This document shows, piece by piece, positions 8,278 through 18,012 of a stretch of 64,000 bases of DNA. The notes under the pieces were generated by a model. The model searched no databases. It saw only the letters and a list, made by a program, of their open reading frames with translations, and had not been told where the DNA came from. The first letter of the stretch is position 1. The number at the start of each line of letters is the position of its first letter. The DNA is from LSCE01 sp050485425. GTDB taxonomy: Bacteria; Pseudomonadota; Gammaproteobacteria; Nitrococcales; Aquisalimonadaceae. The position numbers and the translations under genes were made by a program. Location of the stretch: contig JBJHBJ010000004.1 of the NCBI GenBank assembly GCA_050485425.1, positions 1-64,000 of the forward strand, written 5' to 3'.

Positions 8278-8356
8278 GGGCGCATCGGCGACAGCGAACA
8301 GCAGTCCGGGCGTTGTCTCCCAGGGGCCCCATGCAAGCAAAGGCGGTATCCGAATC

Positions 8357-8602
8357 ATGATGGAACCCGACAAGATCAAGCAGCTTATCGAAGCCGGCCT
8401 GCCCGAGGCGCAGGCCCAGGTTTCCGGTGATGGCCGGCACTTCCAGGCCGTGATCGTCAGCCCTGCGTTTCAGGGCAAACCCCTGTTGCAGCGGCATCGA
8501 CTGGTCTACAGCGTGCTGGAGCAGCATATCCATTCCGACGAACTGCATGCGCTGTCCATGCAGACCCTGACCCCCGAACAGTGGGAGGCGGCACAGGGCT
8601 GA
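8357..8602 (+). CDS. ibaG: BolA-family protein IbaG
   Basis: Small BolA-like protein; the family pairs with monothiol glutaredoxins in iron-sulfur handling, and IbaG is linked to acid stress and envelope homeostasis. The 81-residue product (starting MMEPDKIKQLIE; the second ATG at 8360 is an equal candidate) has the BolA helix-strand core with DGRHFQAVIVSPAF, RHRLVYSVL and HALSMQTLTPEQW. The conserved His of the BolA fold is in RHRLVY. A longer upstream extension in the same frame covers the mlaB end and is not credible. It lies between mlaB and murA, the standard site of this gene. Confidence 0.93.
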   Translation: MMEPDKIKQLIEAGLPEAQAQVSGDGRHFQAVIVSPAFQGKPLLQRHRLVYSVLEQHIHSDELHALSMQTLTPEQWEAAQG

Positions 8603-8646
8603 CACCAGTCCTGGCCGCGGGATTCTCTCGATCCAGGCCGACATCC

Positions 8647-9909
8647 ATGGAAAAACTGACAATACTCGGCGGGCGCCGCCTCGAAGGCAGCATTCGCATC
8701 TCCGGCGCCAAGAACGCGGCATTGCCGATACTGGCCGCGACACTGCTCGCCGACGGCCCGATGACGGTGGGCAACGTGCCGCATCTCCATGATGTCACCA
8801 CCACCATGGGGCTGCTGGGCCGCATGGGCGTGCGCCTCACCGTGGATGAACGCATGAACATCGAGGTGGATCCGCGCTCGATCAACAGCTTCTTTGCGCC
8901 CTACGAACTGGTGCGCACGATGCGGGCCTCCATCCTCGTGCTCGGTCCGCTGCTGGCGCGCTACGGCGAAGCCGATGTGTCGTTGCCGGGTGGCTGCGCG
9001 ATCGGCTCCCGGCCGGTGAACCTGCACATCGACGGGCTCGCCGCCATGGGTGCCGATATACACGTGGAAGGCGGCTACATCCGGGCCCGCGCCAAGCGCC
9101 TCAAGGGCGCGCGCATCGTCATGGATCTGGTGACCGTCACCGGTACCGAGAACCTGATGATGGCGGCCGCACTCGCCGAGGGGCGTACGGTTATCGAGAA
9201 TGCCGCCCGCGAACCGGAGGTGGTGGATCTGGCGAACTGCCTGAACCGCATGGGCGCCCGCATCTCCGGGGCCGGTACCGATACCATCACCATCGACGGC
9301 GTGGACCGTCTGGAGGGCACGCGCTACGAGGTGTTGCCCGATCGCATCGAGACCGGCACCTACCTGGTGGCCGCCGCGATCACCGGTGGCAAGGTTCTGC
9401 TCCGCGACACGCGTGCCGATATCCTGGATGCGGTGCTGCAGAAGCTGCGCGAGGCCGGTGCGGTGATCGAGGTGGGCGAGGACTGGATCTCCCTGGAAAT
9501 GCCCGATGGCCGCCGCCCCAGTGCGGTCAGCCTGCGTACGGCTCCCTACCCGGCGTTCCCCACGGACATGCAGGCGCAGTTCTGCGCCTTGAATGCGGTG
9601 GCCGAAGGGACTGCCACGGTGACCGAGACAGTGTTCGAGAACCGTTTCATGCATGTACTGGAAATGCAGCGCATGGGCGCGGACATCAAGCTGGAAGGCA
9701 ATACCGCGTTTTCCAAGGGTGTGCCGCTGCTGGAGGCGGCTCCGGTGATGGCCACGGACCTGCGCGCATCGGCCAGTCTGGTGCTGGCGGGACTGGTGGC
9801 TGAAGGCGAGACGGTGGTGGACCGCATCTACCATATCGACCGCGGCTACGAGTGTATCGAGGAGAAGCTGGCGCAGTTGGGCGCCGAGATCCGCCGGGTG
9901 CCCGCCTGA
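8647..9909 (+). CDS. murA: UDP-N-acetylglucosamine 1-carboxyvinyltransferase MurA
   Basis: First committed enzyme of peptidoglycan precursor synthesis: transfers enolpyruvate from PEP to UDP-GlcNAc. From ATG 8647 it has 420 residues, matching the family (~419). ISGAKNAALPILAATLL (about 18-34) contains the catalytic Lys22. The reactive loop LPGGCAIGSRPV carries Cys117, the residue fosfomycin alkylates, so the wild-type fosfomycin target is kept. A frame extension back to 8581 would run into ibaG and precede the family-typical MEKL start. hisG follows 31 bp later. Confidence 0.97.
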   Translation: MEKLTILGGRRLEGSIRISGAKNAALPILAATLLADGPMTVGNVPHLHDVTTTMGLLGRMGVRLTVDERMNIEVDPRSINSFFAPYELVRTMRASILVLGPLLARYGEADVSLPGGCAIGSRPVNLHIDGLAAMGADIHVEGGYIRARAKRLKGARIVMDLVTVTGTENLMMAAALAEGRTVIENAAREPEVVDLANCLNRMGARISGAGTDTITIDGVDRLEGTRYEVLPDRIETGTYLVAAAITGGKVLLRDTRADILDAVLQKLREAGAVIEVGEDWISLEMPDGRRPSAVSLRTAPYPAFPTDMQAQFCALNAVAEGTATVTETVFENRFMHVLEMQRMGADIKLEGNTAFSKGVPLLEAAPVMATDLRASASLVLAGLVAEGETVVDRIYHIDRGYECIEEKLAQLGAEIRRVPA

Positions 9910-9940
9910 GCGGGTCACGACCTTCGAGAAGGCCAGTCAC

Positions 9941-10576
9941 ATGAGCGACACGTTGACCATCGCCCTGTCCAAGGGCCGCATCCTCAAGGATACGCTGCCG
10001 TTGCTGGCCGCGGCCGGTATCGAGCCGGTCGAGGATCCGGGCAGCAGCCGGAAGCTGGTGCTGGACACCACGCAGGACGGGGTCTACATCGTTATCCTGC
10101 GCGCCACCGACGTGCCCACCTACGTGCAGTACGGGGCGGCCGATGTCGGTGTCGCCGGCAAGGATGTGCTGATGGAGCATGGCGGCGAGGACCTGTACGA
10201 GCCGCTGGATCTCGGCATCGCGCGTTGCCGGCTGATGGTCGCCGGCAAGCCGGGTGCCAATACCGGCCACGGAGCGCTGCGCGTGGCCACCAAATTCGTC
10301 AATATCACGCGCCGGTATTTCGCCGAGCAGGGGCGGCAGGTGGAGACGGTGAAGCTGTATGGTTCCATGGAACTGGCTCCGCTCGCCGGGCTCTCCGACC
10401 TGATCGTGGATCTCGTGGATACCGGCAACACGCTGAAAGCCAACGGGCTGCAGCCGCTGGAGCATATCGCCGATATCAGCTCGCGGCTGATCGTCAACCG
10501 CGCCTCCATGAAAATGAAGCACCGCCGGATCAAGGCGTTGATCGACAGCCTGGCTGCCGCCGTTGATGCGAACTGA
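9941..10576 (+). CDS. hisG: ATP phosphoribosyltransferase catalytic subunit, short form
   Basis: Catalyses the first step of histidine synthesis, joining ATP and PRPP. It is 211 residues, the short form that lacks the C-terminal allosteric domain; such HisG proteins work as a complex with the tRNA-synthetase-like HisZ, which is not in this window. Recognisable segments are the opening TIALSKGRILKDTLPLL, YGAADVGVAGKDVL and the PRPP-binding stretch DLIVDLVDTGNTLKANGL. It lies between murA and hisD, the usual arrangement in Pseudomonas. Confidence 0.95.
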   Translation: MSDTLTIALSKGRILKDTLPLLAAAGIEPVEDPGSSRKLVLDTTQDGVYIVILRATDVPTYVQYGAADVGVAGKDVLMEHGGEDLYEPLDLGIARCRLMVAGKPGANTGHGALRVATKFVNITRRYFAEQGRQVETVKLYGSMELAPLAGLSDLIVDLVDTGNTLKANGLQPLEHIADISSRLIVNRASMKMKHRRIKALIDSLAAAVDAN

Positions 10577-10592
10577 GTTCGAGGACTGAACC

Positions 10593-11906
10593 ATGCTGGA
10601 GATTCGCCGTTTGAGCACCACGCAACCCGACTTCTGGGAGGCGCTGCGCGCGCTTACCGCCTGGGAGTCGGATCACGAATCCCGGGTGGAAACCGTGGTG
10701 AGCGATATCCTTGCGGCGGTACGGCACGAGGGTGATGCCGCCGTGTTGCGCTACACGCGCCAGTTCGACCGGCTGCAGGCGGCCTCCGTGGCAGAGCTGG
10801 AGCTGGGGCCGGAGCGCCTGAAGGCGGCGTTCGATACCTTGCCCGCCGAGCAGCAGCAGGCGCTGACGTTCGCCGCCGAGCGCATTCGTAGCTATGCCGA
10901 GCGCCAGAAGGCCGAGTCCTGGTCCTACCAGGACAGCGACGGCAACGTGCTGGGCCAGAAGATACAGCCGCTGGATCGCGTCGGCCTCTATGTGCCCGGC
11001 GGCAAGGCCGCCTATCCGTCGTCGGTGCTGATGAACGCCCTGCCGGCGCGGGTAGCCGGTGTTCCCGAAATCGTCATGGTGGTGCCGGCACCGGACGGCG
11101 AGCTGGAGCCCATGGTTCTTGCGGCCGCCTGGCTGGGCGGCGTGACCCGCGTATTCACCATCGGCGGTGCCCAGGCGGTGGGTGCGCTGGCCTACGGGAC
11201 GGAGAGCGTTCCCGCGGTGGACAAGATCGTCGGCCCCGGCAACGCCTACGTGGCCGAGGCCAAGCGGCGCGTGTTCGGCACGGTGGGGATCGACATGATT
11301 GCCGGCCCGTCCGAGATACTGGTGGTCTGCGACGGCCAGACCGACCCGGACTGGATTGCCATGGACCTGTTCTCCCAGGCGGAACACGACGAGGATGCCC
11401 AGGCCATCCTGGTGTGTCCGGAACCGCTGTACCTGGACCAGGTACAGTCCTCCATCGAGCGGCTGCTGCCGCAGATGGAGCGCTCGGGCATCATCCGGAC
11501 TTCGTTGACCCGGCGTGGTGCGCTGATCTGCGTGCGCGACCTGGTGGAGGCCGAGGAGATCGTCAATTACGTGGCGCCGGAACACCTGGAGCTGTCGGTG
11601 GCCCAGCCGGAGAAAATGGCGGAACGCATCCGCCACGCCGGCGCGATTTTCATGGGGCGCCACACCGCCGAGGTGGTGGGGGATTACGTCGCCGGTCCCG
11701 ATCACGTGCTGCCCACCTCGCGCACGGCGCGTTTCGCCTCGCCGCTGGGGGTCTACGATTTCCAGAAGCGCAGCAGCCTGATCCACTGCTCTCCAGAGGG
11801 AGCAGCGGTGCTGGGCCGCCAGGCCAGCGTGCTGGCGCGCGCTGAAGGCCTGACCGCGCATGCGCGCTCCGCCGAGTACCGGGTGGAGGATGAGCAGGGT
11901 GAGTGA
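10593..11906 (+). CDS. hisD: Histidinol dehydrogenase
   Basis: Zinc enzyme performing the last two steps of histidine synthesis, histidinol to histidine with two NAD+. The 437-residue protein carries the signature from VDKIVGPGNAYVAEAKRRV through GIDMIAGPSEILVV, the zinc/substrate stretch LFSQAEHDEDAQAILV, and the catalytic Glu-His of VAPEHLEL. Length fits the family (~430). hisC overlaps its 3' end. Confidence 0.97.
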   Translation: MLEIRRLSTTQPDFWEALRALTAWESDHESRVETVVSDILAAVRHEGDAAVLRYTRQFDRLQAASVAELELGPERLKAAFDTLPAEQQQALTFAAERIRSYAERQKAESWSYQDSDGNVLGQKIQPLDRVGLYVPGGKAAYPSSVLMNALPARVAGVPEIVMVVPAPDGELEPMVLAAAWLGGVTRVFTIGGAQAVGALAYGTESVPAVDKIVGPGNAYVAEAKRRVFGTVGIDMIAGPSEILVVCDGQTDPDWIAMDLFSQAEHDEDAQAILVCPEPLYLDQVQSSIERLLPQMERSGIIRTSLTRRGALICVRDLVEAEEIVNYVAPEHLELSVAQPEKMAERIRHAGAIFMGRHTAEVVGDYVAGPDHVLPTSRTARFASPLGVYDFQKRSSLIHCSPEGAAVLGRQASVLARAEGLTAHARSAEYRVEDEQGE

Positions 11907-12993
11907 TCCCTCGGCACTGATCCAGCGGCTGGTGCGGCCGGCCGTGCAGTCCATGCAGGCCTACCACGTGCCGCCCGCCAGCGGCATGATCAAGCTGGAC
12001 GCGATGGAGAATCCCTACGGCTGGCCGGAGGAACTGCGCCGGGGCTGGCTGGAGCAGTTGGCCGGCGCCTCGCTGAACCGGTATCCCGATCCTTCCGCCA
12101 CGGTGCTGAAAACACGCATGCGTGCGGCGCTCCAGGTGCCGGACGGCGTCGGGCTGTTATTGGGCAATGGCTCCGACGAACTGATCCAGTTGCTGGGCAT
12201 GGCCCTGGGCGGAGACCGCCGTTCGGTACTCACTCCCGGCCCCGGCTTCGCCATGTACCGCATCATTGCCGGCTTCAGCGGCATGGATTATGTGGAAGTG
12301 CCGCTGCGCGGCGACGACTTCGCCCTGGATACGGACGCCATGCTGGCCGCGATCAGCAAGCACCAGCCCACCATCATCTATATCGCCTACCCCAACAACC
12401 CGACCGGCAACGCATTTCAGCGCGACTCCGTCGAGGCGGTGATCCGGGCCGCCCCCGGGGTCGTGATCCTGGATGAGGCGTACCACGCCTTCTGCGGCGA
12501 GAGCTTCAGCGACGCGCTCGCCCGCTACCCGCAATTGCTGGTCATGCGCACGGTGTCGAAAATGGGGCTGGCGGGGTTGCGGCTGGGCTATCTGATGGGG
12601 CATCCGGCCTGGCTGGAACAGCTCGAGAAATGCCGGCTGCCCTACAATATCGGTGTGCTCACCCAGCTCAGCGCGGCTTTCGCACTGGAGCATGTGGATC
12701 TGTTCGAAGACCAGACACGACGGATCCGCGAAGAGCGCACCCTGCTGTTCCAGGCGCTGTCCGCCATCGATGGGTTGCACGCCTGGCCCAGCCAGGCCAA
12801 CTTCATCACCTTCCGTGTGCCCGCCGGCAAGGCAGGGGCAGTGCACGAAAGCCTGCGCAGGCAGCGGGTGCTGATCAAGCGGCTCGATGGCTCGCACCCG
12901 TTGCTGCAGAACTGTCTGCGCGTGACGGTGGGCGCTCCGGAGGAGAACGCGGCATTCCTGGAGGCGTTGGGCCGGGCGCTGGCGGAAGCCTGA
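11890..12993 (+). CDS. hisC: Histidinol-phosphate aminotransferase
   Basis: PLP-dependent fold-type I aminotransferase that converts imidazole-acetol phosphate to histidinol phosphate. Key segments are LDAMENPYGWP near the N-terminus, YPNNPTGNAF, VILDEAYHAFCGE with the PLP-contacting Asp and Tyr, and TVSKMGLAGLRLGY with the Schiff-base lysine. Two starts compete: ATG 11890 has GGAGG directly abutting it, while GTG 11899 has the same GGAGG (11885-11889) at an ideal 9-base spacing. The true start may therefore be 11899 (364 instead of 367 residues). Either overlaps hisD. Confidence 0.94.
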   Translation: MSRVSDPSALIQRLVRPAVQSMQAYHVPPASGMIKLDAMENPYGWPEELRRGWLEQLAGASLNRYPDPSATVLKTRMRAALQVPDGVGLLLGNGSDELIQLLGMALGGDRRSVLTPGPGFAMYRIIAGFSGMDYVEVPLRGDDFALDTDAMLAAISKHQPTIIYIAYPNNPTGNAFQRDSVEAVIRAAPGVVILDEAYHAFCGESFSDALARYPQLLVMRTVSKMGLAGLRLGYLMGHPAWLEQLEKCRLPYNIGVLTQLSAAFALEHVDLFEDQTRRIREERTLLFQALSAIDGLHAWPSQANFITFRVPAGKAGAVHESLRRQRVLIKRLDGSHPLLQNCLRVTVGAPEENAAFLEALGRALAEA

Positions 12994-13002
12994 TCAGCGT
13001 CG

Positions 13003-14187
<1,185 letters not shown>

Positions 14188-14269
14188 GGGCAGACATTCC
14201 TCGGGTGCAAAGCCCGTATTCTAACCGATCTGGTACTGTAGTGGTTCTGTGTCATGGCGTGCCGGCGCG

Positions 14270-14295
14270 TTGGACGCCCGCCTGCCGTGGAATGA
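14270..14295. repeat. Degenerate copy of a widespread short palindromic repeat
   Basis: TGGACGCCCGCCTGCCGTGG followed by AATGAC resembles the common extragenic repeat whose consensus reads TGGATTCCCGCCT..CGCGGGAATGAC, with a few mismatches. It sits in the divergent gap between the DegS-like protease and the Nif3-like gene, just before the latter's ribosome-binding site. One copy only, so the assignment rests on resemblance. Confidence 0.4.
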
Positions 14296-14325
14296 CCATG
14301 CCGTCGCTCGAGGAGGTTGGTATCG

Positions 14326-15084
14326 ATGGCCGGATTATCGGAACTGCTCTCCCACCTGGAGCAATTGCTGGAAGCCGACCGCTTCCAGGACTACGCGCCC
14401 AATGGCTTGCAGGTCGAGGGGCGCGCGGAGGTGCGAAAGCTGATGACCGGCGTGACCGCCAGCCAGGCGCTGCTGGATGAGGCGGTGGCCTGGGGGGCTG
14501 ATGCCGTGCTGGTGCATCACGGTTATTTCTGGAAGGGCGAAGACGCCCGGGTGACCGGCATGAAGGCACGCCGCCTTCGCACCCTGCTCGTTTCGGACAT
14601 CAGCCTGCTGGCCTACCATCTGCCGCTGGATGCGCATCCCGAACTGGGCAACAACGCGCAACTGGCGGCGCGGTTGGGGCTGGAGGTCACCGGCAGCTTC
14701 GAGACCGGGACGCCGGTGCCGCTGGGCATGGTAGGACGCCTGCCCGAACCGGAGCCGTTGCAGGTGTTTGCCGACCGTGTTGCCGCCGCGTTGGAGCGCC
14801 CGCCGGTGGTCGTGCAAGGGGGCGGGCATCCCGTGCGGGAGGTGGCGTGGTGCACCGGAGCCGCACAGGGTTTCATCGACCGCGCAGCGGATTGCCGCGT
14901 GGACGCCTACCTGTCCGGCGAAATCTCGGAGCCCACGGTTCACGTTGCGCGGGAGCGCGGCCTGCATTATCTCGCCGCCGGGCATCATGCCACCGAACGC
15001 TACGGCGCACCGGCTGTCGGCGAACATCTTGCCCGGCGTTTCAGCCTGGAGCATCGCTTCGTCGATGTTGCAAGCCCTGCCTGA
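14326..15084 (+). CDS. Nif3-like dinuclear metal-centre hexameric protein (YbgI/DUF34 family)
   Basis: Conserved metal-binding protein of debated function, possibly GTP cyclohydrolase I-like or metal insertion. ATG 14326 is preceded by AGGAGG (14311-14316) at 9 bases and gives 252 residues. Metal ligands appear as the paired histidines in VLVHHGYFW (His64, His65), the Asp of YHLPLDAHPELGNN, and the C-terminal GHHATERYG. QDYAPNGLQVEG near residue 22 is a family signature. It stands between the AlgW-type protease and petA as in Pseudomonas. The biochemical role cannot be deduced from sequence. Confidence 0.9.
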   Translation: MAGLSELLSHLEQLLEADRFQDYAPNGLQVEGRAEVRKLMTGVTASQALLDEAVAWGADAVLVHHGYFWKGEDARVTGMKARRLRTLLVSDISLLAYHLPLDAHPELGNNAQLAARLGLEVTGSFETGTPVPLGMVGRLPEPEPLQVFADRVAAALERPPVVVQGGGHPVREVAWCTGAAQGFIDRAADCRVDAYLSGEISEPTVHVARERGLHYLAAGHHATERYGAPAVGEHLARRFSLEHRFVDVASPA

Positions 15085-15394
15085 GCCAGCACGTGCGGCC
15101 AGGAACTTCCGTCAATCCGGTGGGGTCGCAGCAGGTGACGGACAATGCCGCAGCAACGGAGCCAGGTGTTCCGAACACGCCGCTGCAACACGGGGCGGTG
15201 GGCCGGCTGACGGCTCCCCGGCTTGACCTCTCCTGCCTGATGTTGGATCCTTGTGCGCCGTGCTGGCGGGGTGCGGGGTAGCTTGTGCCCGCTTAGGGAA
15301 TCGTTTCAGTGTTTCTCTGGATGCGTAACCTTCCGCAATCGGTAGTTCTTCTAAAGAATCCAGTTCCAGGTATAACCCAATTCAGGGGGCGTAG
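15085..15394 (+). other. 310-bp intergenic region, petA leader
   Basis: No gene is visible. A perfect 6-1-6 dyad GTGTTC-C-GAACAC lies at 15166-15178. A -10-like TATAAC is at 15371-15376 with a poor -35; TTCTT-cta-AAGAA (15346-15358) is a small dyad over the expected -35 position. The petA ribosome-binding site AGGGGG precedes ATG 15395. The A/T content rises after about 15296, consistent with a promoter for petABC. Confidence 0.5.
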
Positions 15395-15988
15395 ATGAAT
15401 CAGGATGGCGCGGATACGAGCAGACGCCGTTTTCTGACCGCGGCCACGACCGTGGTGGGCGGTGTTGGCGCGGCCTTCTTGGCAGTCCCGTTTCTTTCCT
15501 ATTGGCGACCCAGCGCCAGGGCCATGGCGGCCGGCGCGCCGGTCGAGGTGGATATCAGCCAGCTCGAGGCGGGTCAGCTGATCAATGTGTCATGGCGCGG
15601 AAACCCGGTATGGGTCTTCAAGCGCACGGAAGAGAACGTGGAGGACCTCGAGCGGCTTGCGGGCCAGCTCCGGGATCCCCAGTCCGAGCAGGGCCAGCAG
15701 CCAGAGTACGCGCGCAATCTGCATCGCTCCATTCGCCCGGAGATCATGGTGCTGGTGGGCTTGTGTACCCACCTGGGCTGCTCGCCGCTGTTCCGGCCGG
15801 ACACCCGGCCGCAGGGCATGGAGCGTGAGTGGTTCGGCGGGTTCTTCTGCCCCTGCCATGGTTCGTTCTTCGACCTGGCCGGCCGCGTCTACACAGGCGT
15901 GCCCGCACCGCTGAATCTGGAGGTGCCGCCGCACTACTTCATCGACGACGACACCGTGCTGATCGGTGAAGAAGAAGGAGCTGCCTGA
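15395..15988 (+). CDS. petA: Ubiquinol-cytochrome c reductase iron-sulfur (Rieske) subunit
   Basis: Carries the [2Fe-2S] centre that takes the first electron from ubiquinol in the cytochrome bc1 complex. The 197-residue protein has a twin-arginine-type anchor (SRRRFLTAATTVVGG) that stays as the N-terminal membrane helix. A Rieske fold follows, with cluster motifs CTHLGCSP and CPCHGS (two Cys plus two His ligands, with the extra disulfide Cys pair). GVPAPLNLEVPPHYF is the conserved end. It begins petABC; its stop overlaps the petB ATG by one base. Confidence 0.97.
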   Translation: MNQDGADTSRRRFLTAATTVVGGVGAAFLAVPFLSYWRPSARAMAAGAPVEVDISQLEAGQLINVSWRGNPVWVFKRTEENVEDLERLAGQLRDPQSEQGQQPEYARNLHRSIRPEIMVLVGLCTHLGCSPLFRPDTRPQGMEREWFGGFFCPCHGSFFDLAGRVYTGVPAPLNLEVPPHYFIDDDTVLIGEEEGAA

Positions 15989-17223
15989 TGAGCGAGACCA
16001 AAAGCGGTGGTCTGATGGGGTGGATCGACGATCGTTTTCCCGCCACCAAGATGTGGAATGAGCACGTCGGGCAGTACTACGCCCCCAAGAACTTCAACTT
16101 CTGGTACTACTTCGGTTCCCTGGCGTTGCTGGTGCTGGTTATCCAGATCCTCTCGGGTATCTGGCTGACCATGAACTACAAGCCGACCGGCGCCGAGGCG
16201 TTCGAGTCGGTCGAGTACATCATGCGTGATGTGGAATGGGGCTGGCTGATCCGCTACATCCACACCACCGGTGCTTCCGCCTTCTTCGTGGTGGTGTACC
16301 TGCACATGTTCCGCGCCCTGATGTACGGTTCGTACCAGAAGCCGCGCGAACTGCTGTGGATCTTCGGCTGCCTGATCTACGTGGCATTGATGGCCGAAGC
16401 GTTCATGGGCTACATGCTTCCCTGGGGGCAGATGTCCTACTGGGGTGCGCAGGTGATCATCAACCTGTTCGGTGCCATTCCGGTGATCGGCCCGGATCTC
16501 GCCCAGTGGGTGCGGGGTGATTTCGTCATCTCCGAGATCACGCTGAACCGTTTCTTTGCCCTGCATGTCGTGGGCGTGCCGCTGGCCATTATCTTCCTGG
16601 TCGTGGCGCACATCCTGGCCCTGCACGAAGTGGGGTCCAACAACCCCGACGGTATCGAGATCAAGAAGCACAAGGACGAGAACGGCAATCCGAAGGATGG
16701 CATTACCTTCCATCCCTACTATTCGGTGAAGGATCTGGTGGGCGTCGCCGTCTTCCTGATCTTCTTCTCCATCGTGCTGTTCTTCATGCCGGATTTCTTC
16801 GGCCTGTTCATCGAACCGCCGAACTTCGAACCGGCCAACCCGCAGGTCACGCCGGATCATATCGCGCCGGTCTGGTACTTTGCTCCGTACTACGCCATTC
16901 TGCGGGCGATACCGGATGCCTTCGGCGGTGTGGTTGCCATGGGTGCGGCCATTGCCATCCTGTTCGTGCTCCCCTGGCTGGATCGCGGCAAGGTGCGCTC
17001 GATCCGCTATCGTGGGCTGTCCTTCAAGATCGCGCTGATGATCTTCGCGGCGGGCTTCCTGCTGCTGGGCGCGCTTGGCACTCAGCCGGCGACGGCAATG
17101 AACACGCTGTTGTCCCGCGTCGGTACGGTGATCTACTTCGGCTACTTCATCTTCCTGTTTGTCTACACCGCGTTCGACCTCGAGAAAACCAAGCCGGTTC
17201 CGGAAAGGGTGACGATGAAATGA
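15988..17223 (+). CDS. petB: Cytochrome b of the bc1 complex
   Basis: Inner-membrane di-haem cytochrome b forming the Qo and Qi quinone sites. 411 residues with about eight transmembrane helices, so it is the full-length type and not the split b6/subunit IV form. Haem-ligand helices show RYIHTTGASAFFVVVYLHMFRAL and RFFALHVVGVPLAIIFLVVAH, each with His pairs 13-14 apart. The Qo-site motif appears as PDHIAPVWYFAPYYA (usual PEW replaced by PVW). Its last codons overlap petC by 4 bp (ATGA). Confidence 0.97.
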   Translation: MSETKSGGLMGWIDDRFPATKMWNEHVGQYYAPKNFNFWYYFGSLALLVLVIQILSGIWLTMNYKPTGAEAFESVEYIMRDVEWGWLIRYIHTTGASAFFVVVYLHMFRALMYGSYQKPRELLWIFGCLIYVALMAEAFMGYMLPWGQMSYWGAQVIINLFGAIPVIGPDLAQWVRGDFVISEITLNRFFALHVVGVPLAIIFLVVAHILALHEVGSNNPDGIEIKKHKDENGNPKDGITFHPYYSVKDLVGVAVFLIFFSIVLFFMPDFFGLFIEPPNFEPANPQVTPDHIAPVWYFAPYYAILRAIPDAFGGVVAMGAAIAILFVLPWLDRGKVRSIRYRGLSFKIALMIFAAGFLLLGALGTQPATAMNTLLSRVGTVIYFGYFIFLFVYTAFDLEKTKPVPERVTMK

Positions 17224-17954
17224 GAAAGTTTCTTCTGACACTGATACTCGCCCTGATGCCGGGATTACTGGTTGCCGCCGGGGGCGGCGGTAACTACATG
17301 AGCGCCAATGTCGACCCGCATGACAGGCAGTCGCTGCAGCGTGGAGCGCAGCTGTTCGCCAACTACTGCATGGCCTGTCATGAGGCCAGCCTGATGCGGT
17401 ATCAGCGTATCGGTCAGGATCTGGGGCTGAGCGATGATCTCGTGCAGCAGTTCCTGATCTTCAAGCCGGATGCGCAGATCCACGATCTGATGACCAACGC
17501 CATGACCGAGGAAGACGCCGAGCAGTGGTTCGGGGCGCCGGCACCCGATCTGAGCCTGTATGCCCGCCGGCATGGCCCGGACCGGCTGTACACGTTCCTG
17601 AACGGCTTCTATCGTGACGACAATCAGCGCTGGGGCGTGAACAACACGGTGGTCACCGGTGTCTCCATGCCGCATGTGCTGCAGACCCTGCAGGGTCTGG
17701 CGGAACCGGTTTATGAAGAGCAGGACGGCGAGCGGGTGCTGGTGGGTACCCAGGTGCCGGAGGAAGCCGCCGGCAGCGTGAGTCAGGCGGAGTACCGTGC
17801 CATGATGCGCGATCTGACCAATTTCCTGGATTACGTGGCGGAGCCGGTCAAGGCCGAGCGCGAACGCCTGGGTTACCGAGTGCTGATCTTCCTGTTCATC
17901 TTCCTGGGCGTTGCCTACCTGCTCAAGCGCGAGTACTGGAAGGACGTTCATTGA
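17220..17954 (+). CDS. petC: Cytochrome c1 of the bc1 complex
   Basis: Periplasmic haem-c subunit that passes electrons from the Rieske protein to soluble cytochrome c. 244 residues: signal peptide (MRKFLLTLILALMPGLLVAAG), haem-binding CMACH (NYCMACHEAS, about residue 56), an axial Met probably in the VTGVSMPHVL stretch, and a C-terminal membrane anchor (YRVLIFLFIFLGVAYLLKREYW). A strong hairpin follows 9 bp after the stop, before sspA. Confidence 0.96.
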   Translation: MRKFLLTLILALMPGLLVAAGGGGNYMSANVDPHDRQSLQRGAQLFANYCMACHEASLMRYQRIGQDLGLSDDLVQQFLIFKPDAQIHDLMTNAMTEEDAEQWFGAPAPDLSLYARRHGPDRLYTFLNGFYRDDNQRWGVNNTVVTGVSMPHVLQTLQGLAEPVYEEQDGERVLVGTQVPEEAAGSVSQAEYRAMMRDLTNFLDYVAEPVKAERERLGYRVLIFLFIFLGVAYLLKREYWKDVH

Positions 17955-17962
17955 TTCTCCAG

Positions 17963-17986
17963 ACGGGGCGCCATGCGGCGCCCCGT
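17963..17986 (+). terminator. Strong hairpin between petC and sspA
   Basis: ACGGGGCGCC (17963-17972), loop ATGC, GGCGCCCCGT (17977-17986): a perfect 10-bp GC-rich stem 9 bases after the petC stop. Only a weak T-rich stretch (TGCCTGTTT) follows, so it may attenuate readthrough or protect petABC mRNA instead of ending transcription fully. Confidence 0.6.
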
Positions 17987-18012
17987 TGCCTGTTTCACCA
18001 AGGGAGCCCCAG

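Noticed and set aside
8506..11954. Minus-strand frames of about 470 codons opposite murA and hisD
   Set aside because: Antisense to MurA and HisD with intact catalytic motifs; no ribosome-binding sites or recognisable domains.
15223..15251. TTGACC at 15223 as a -35 box for petA
   Set aside because: The bases 17 bp downstream (GATCCT) do not make a convincing -10 box; the TATAAC at 15371 is better but also lacks a good -35.
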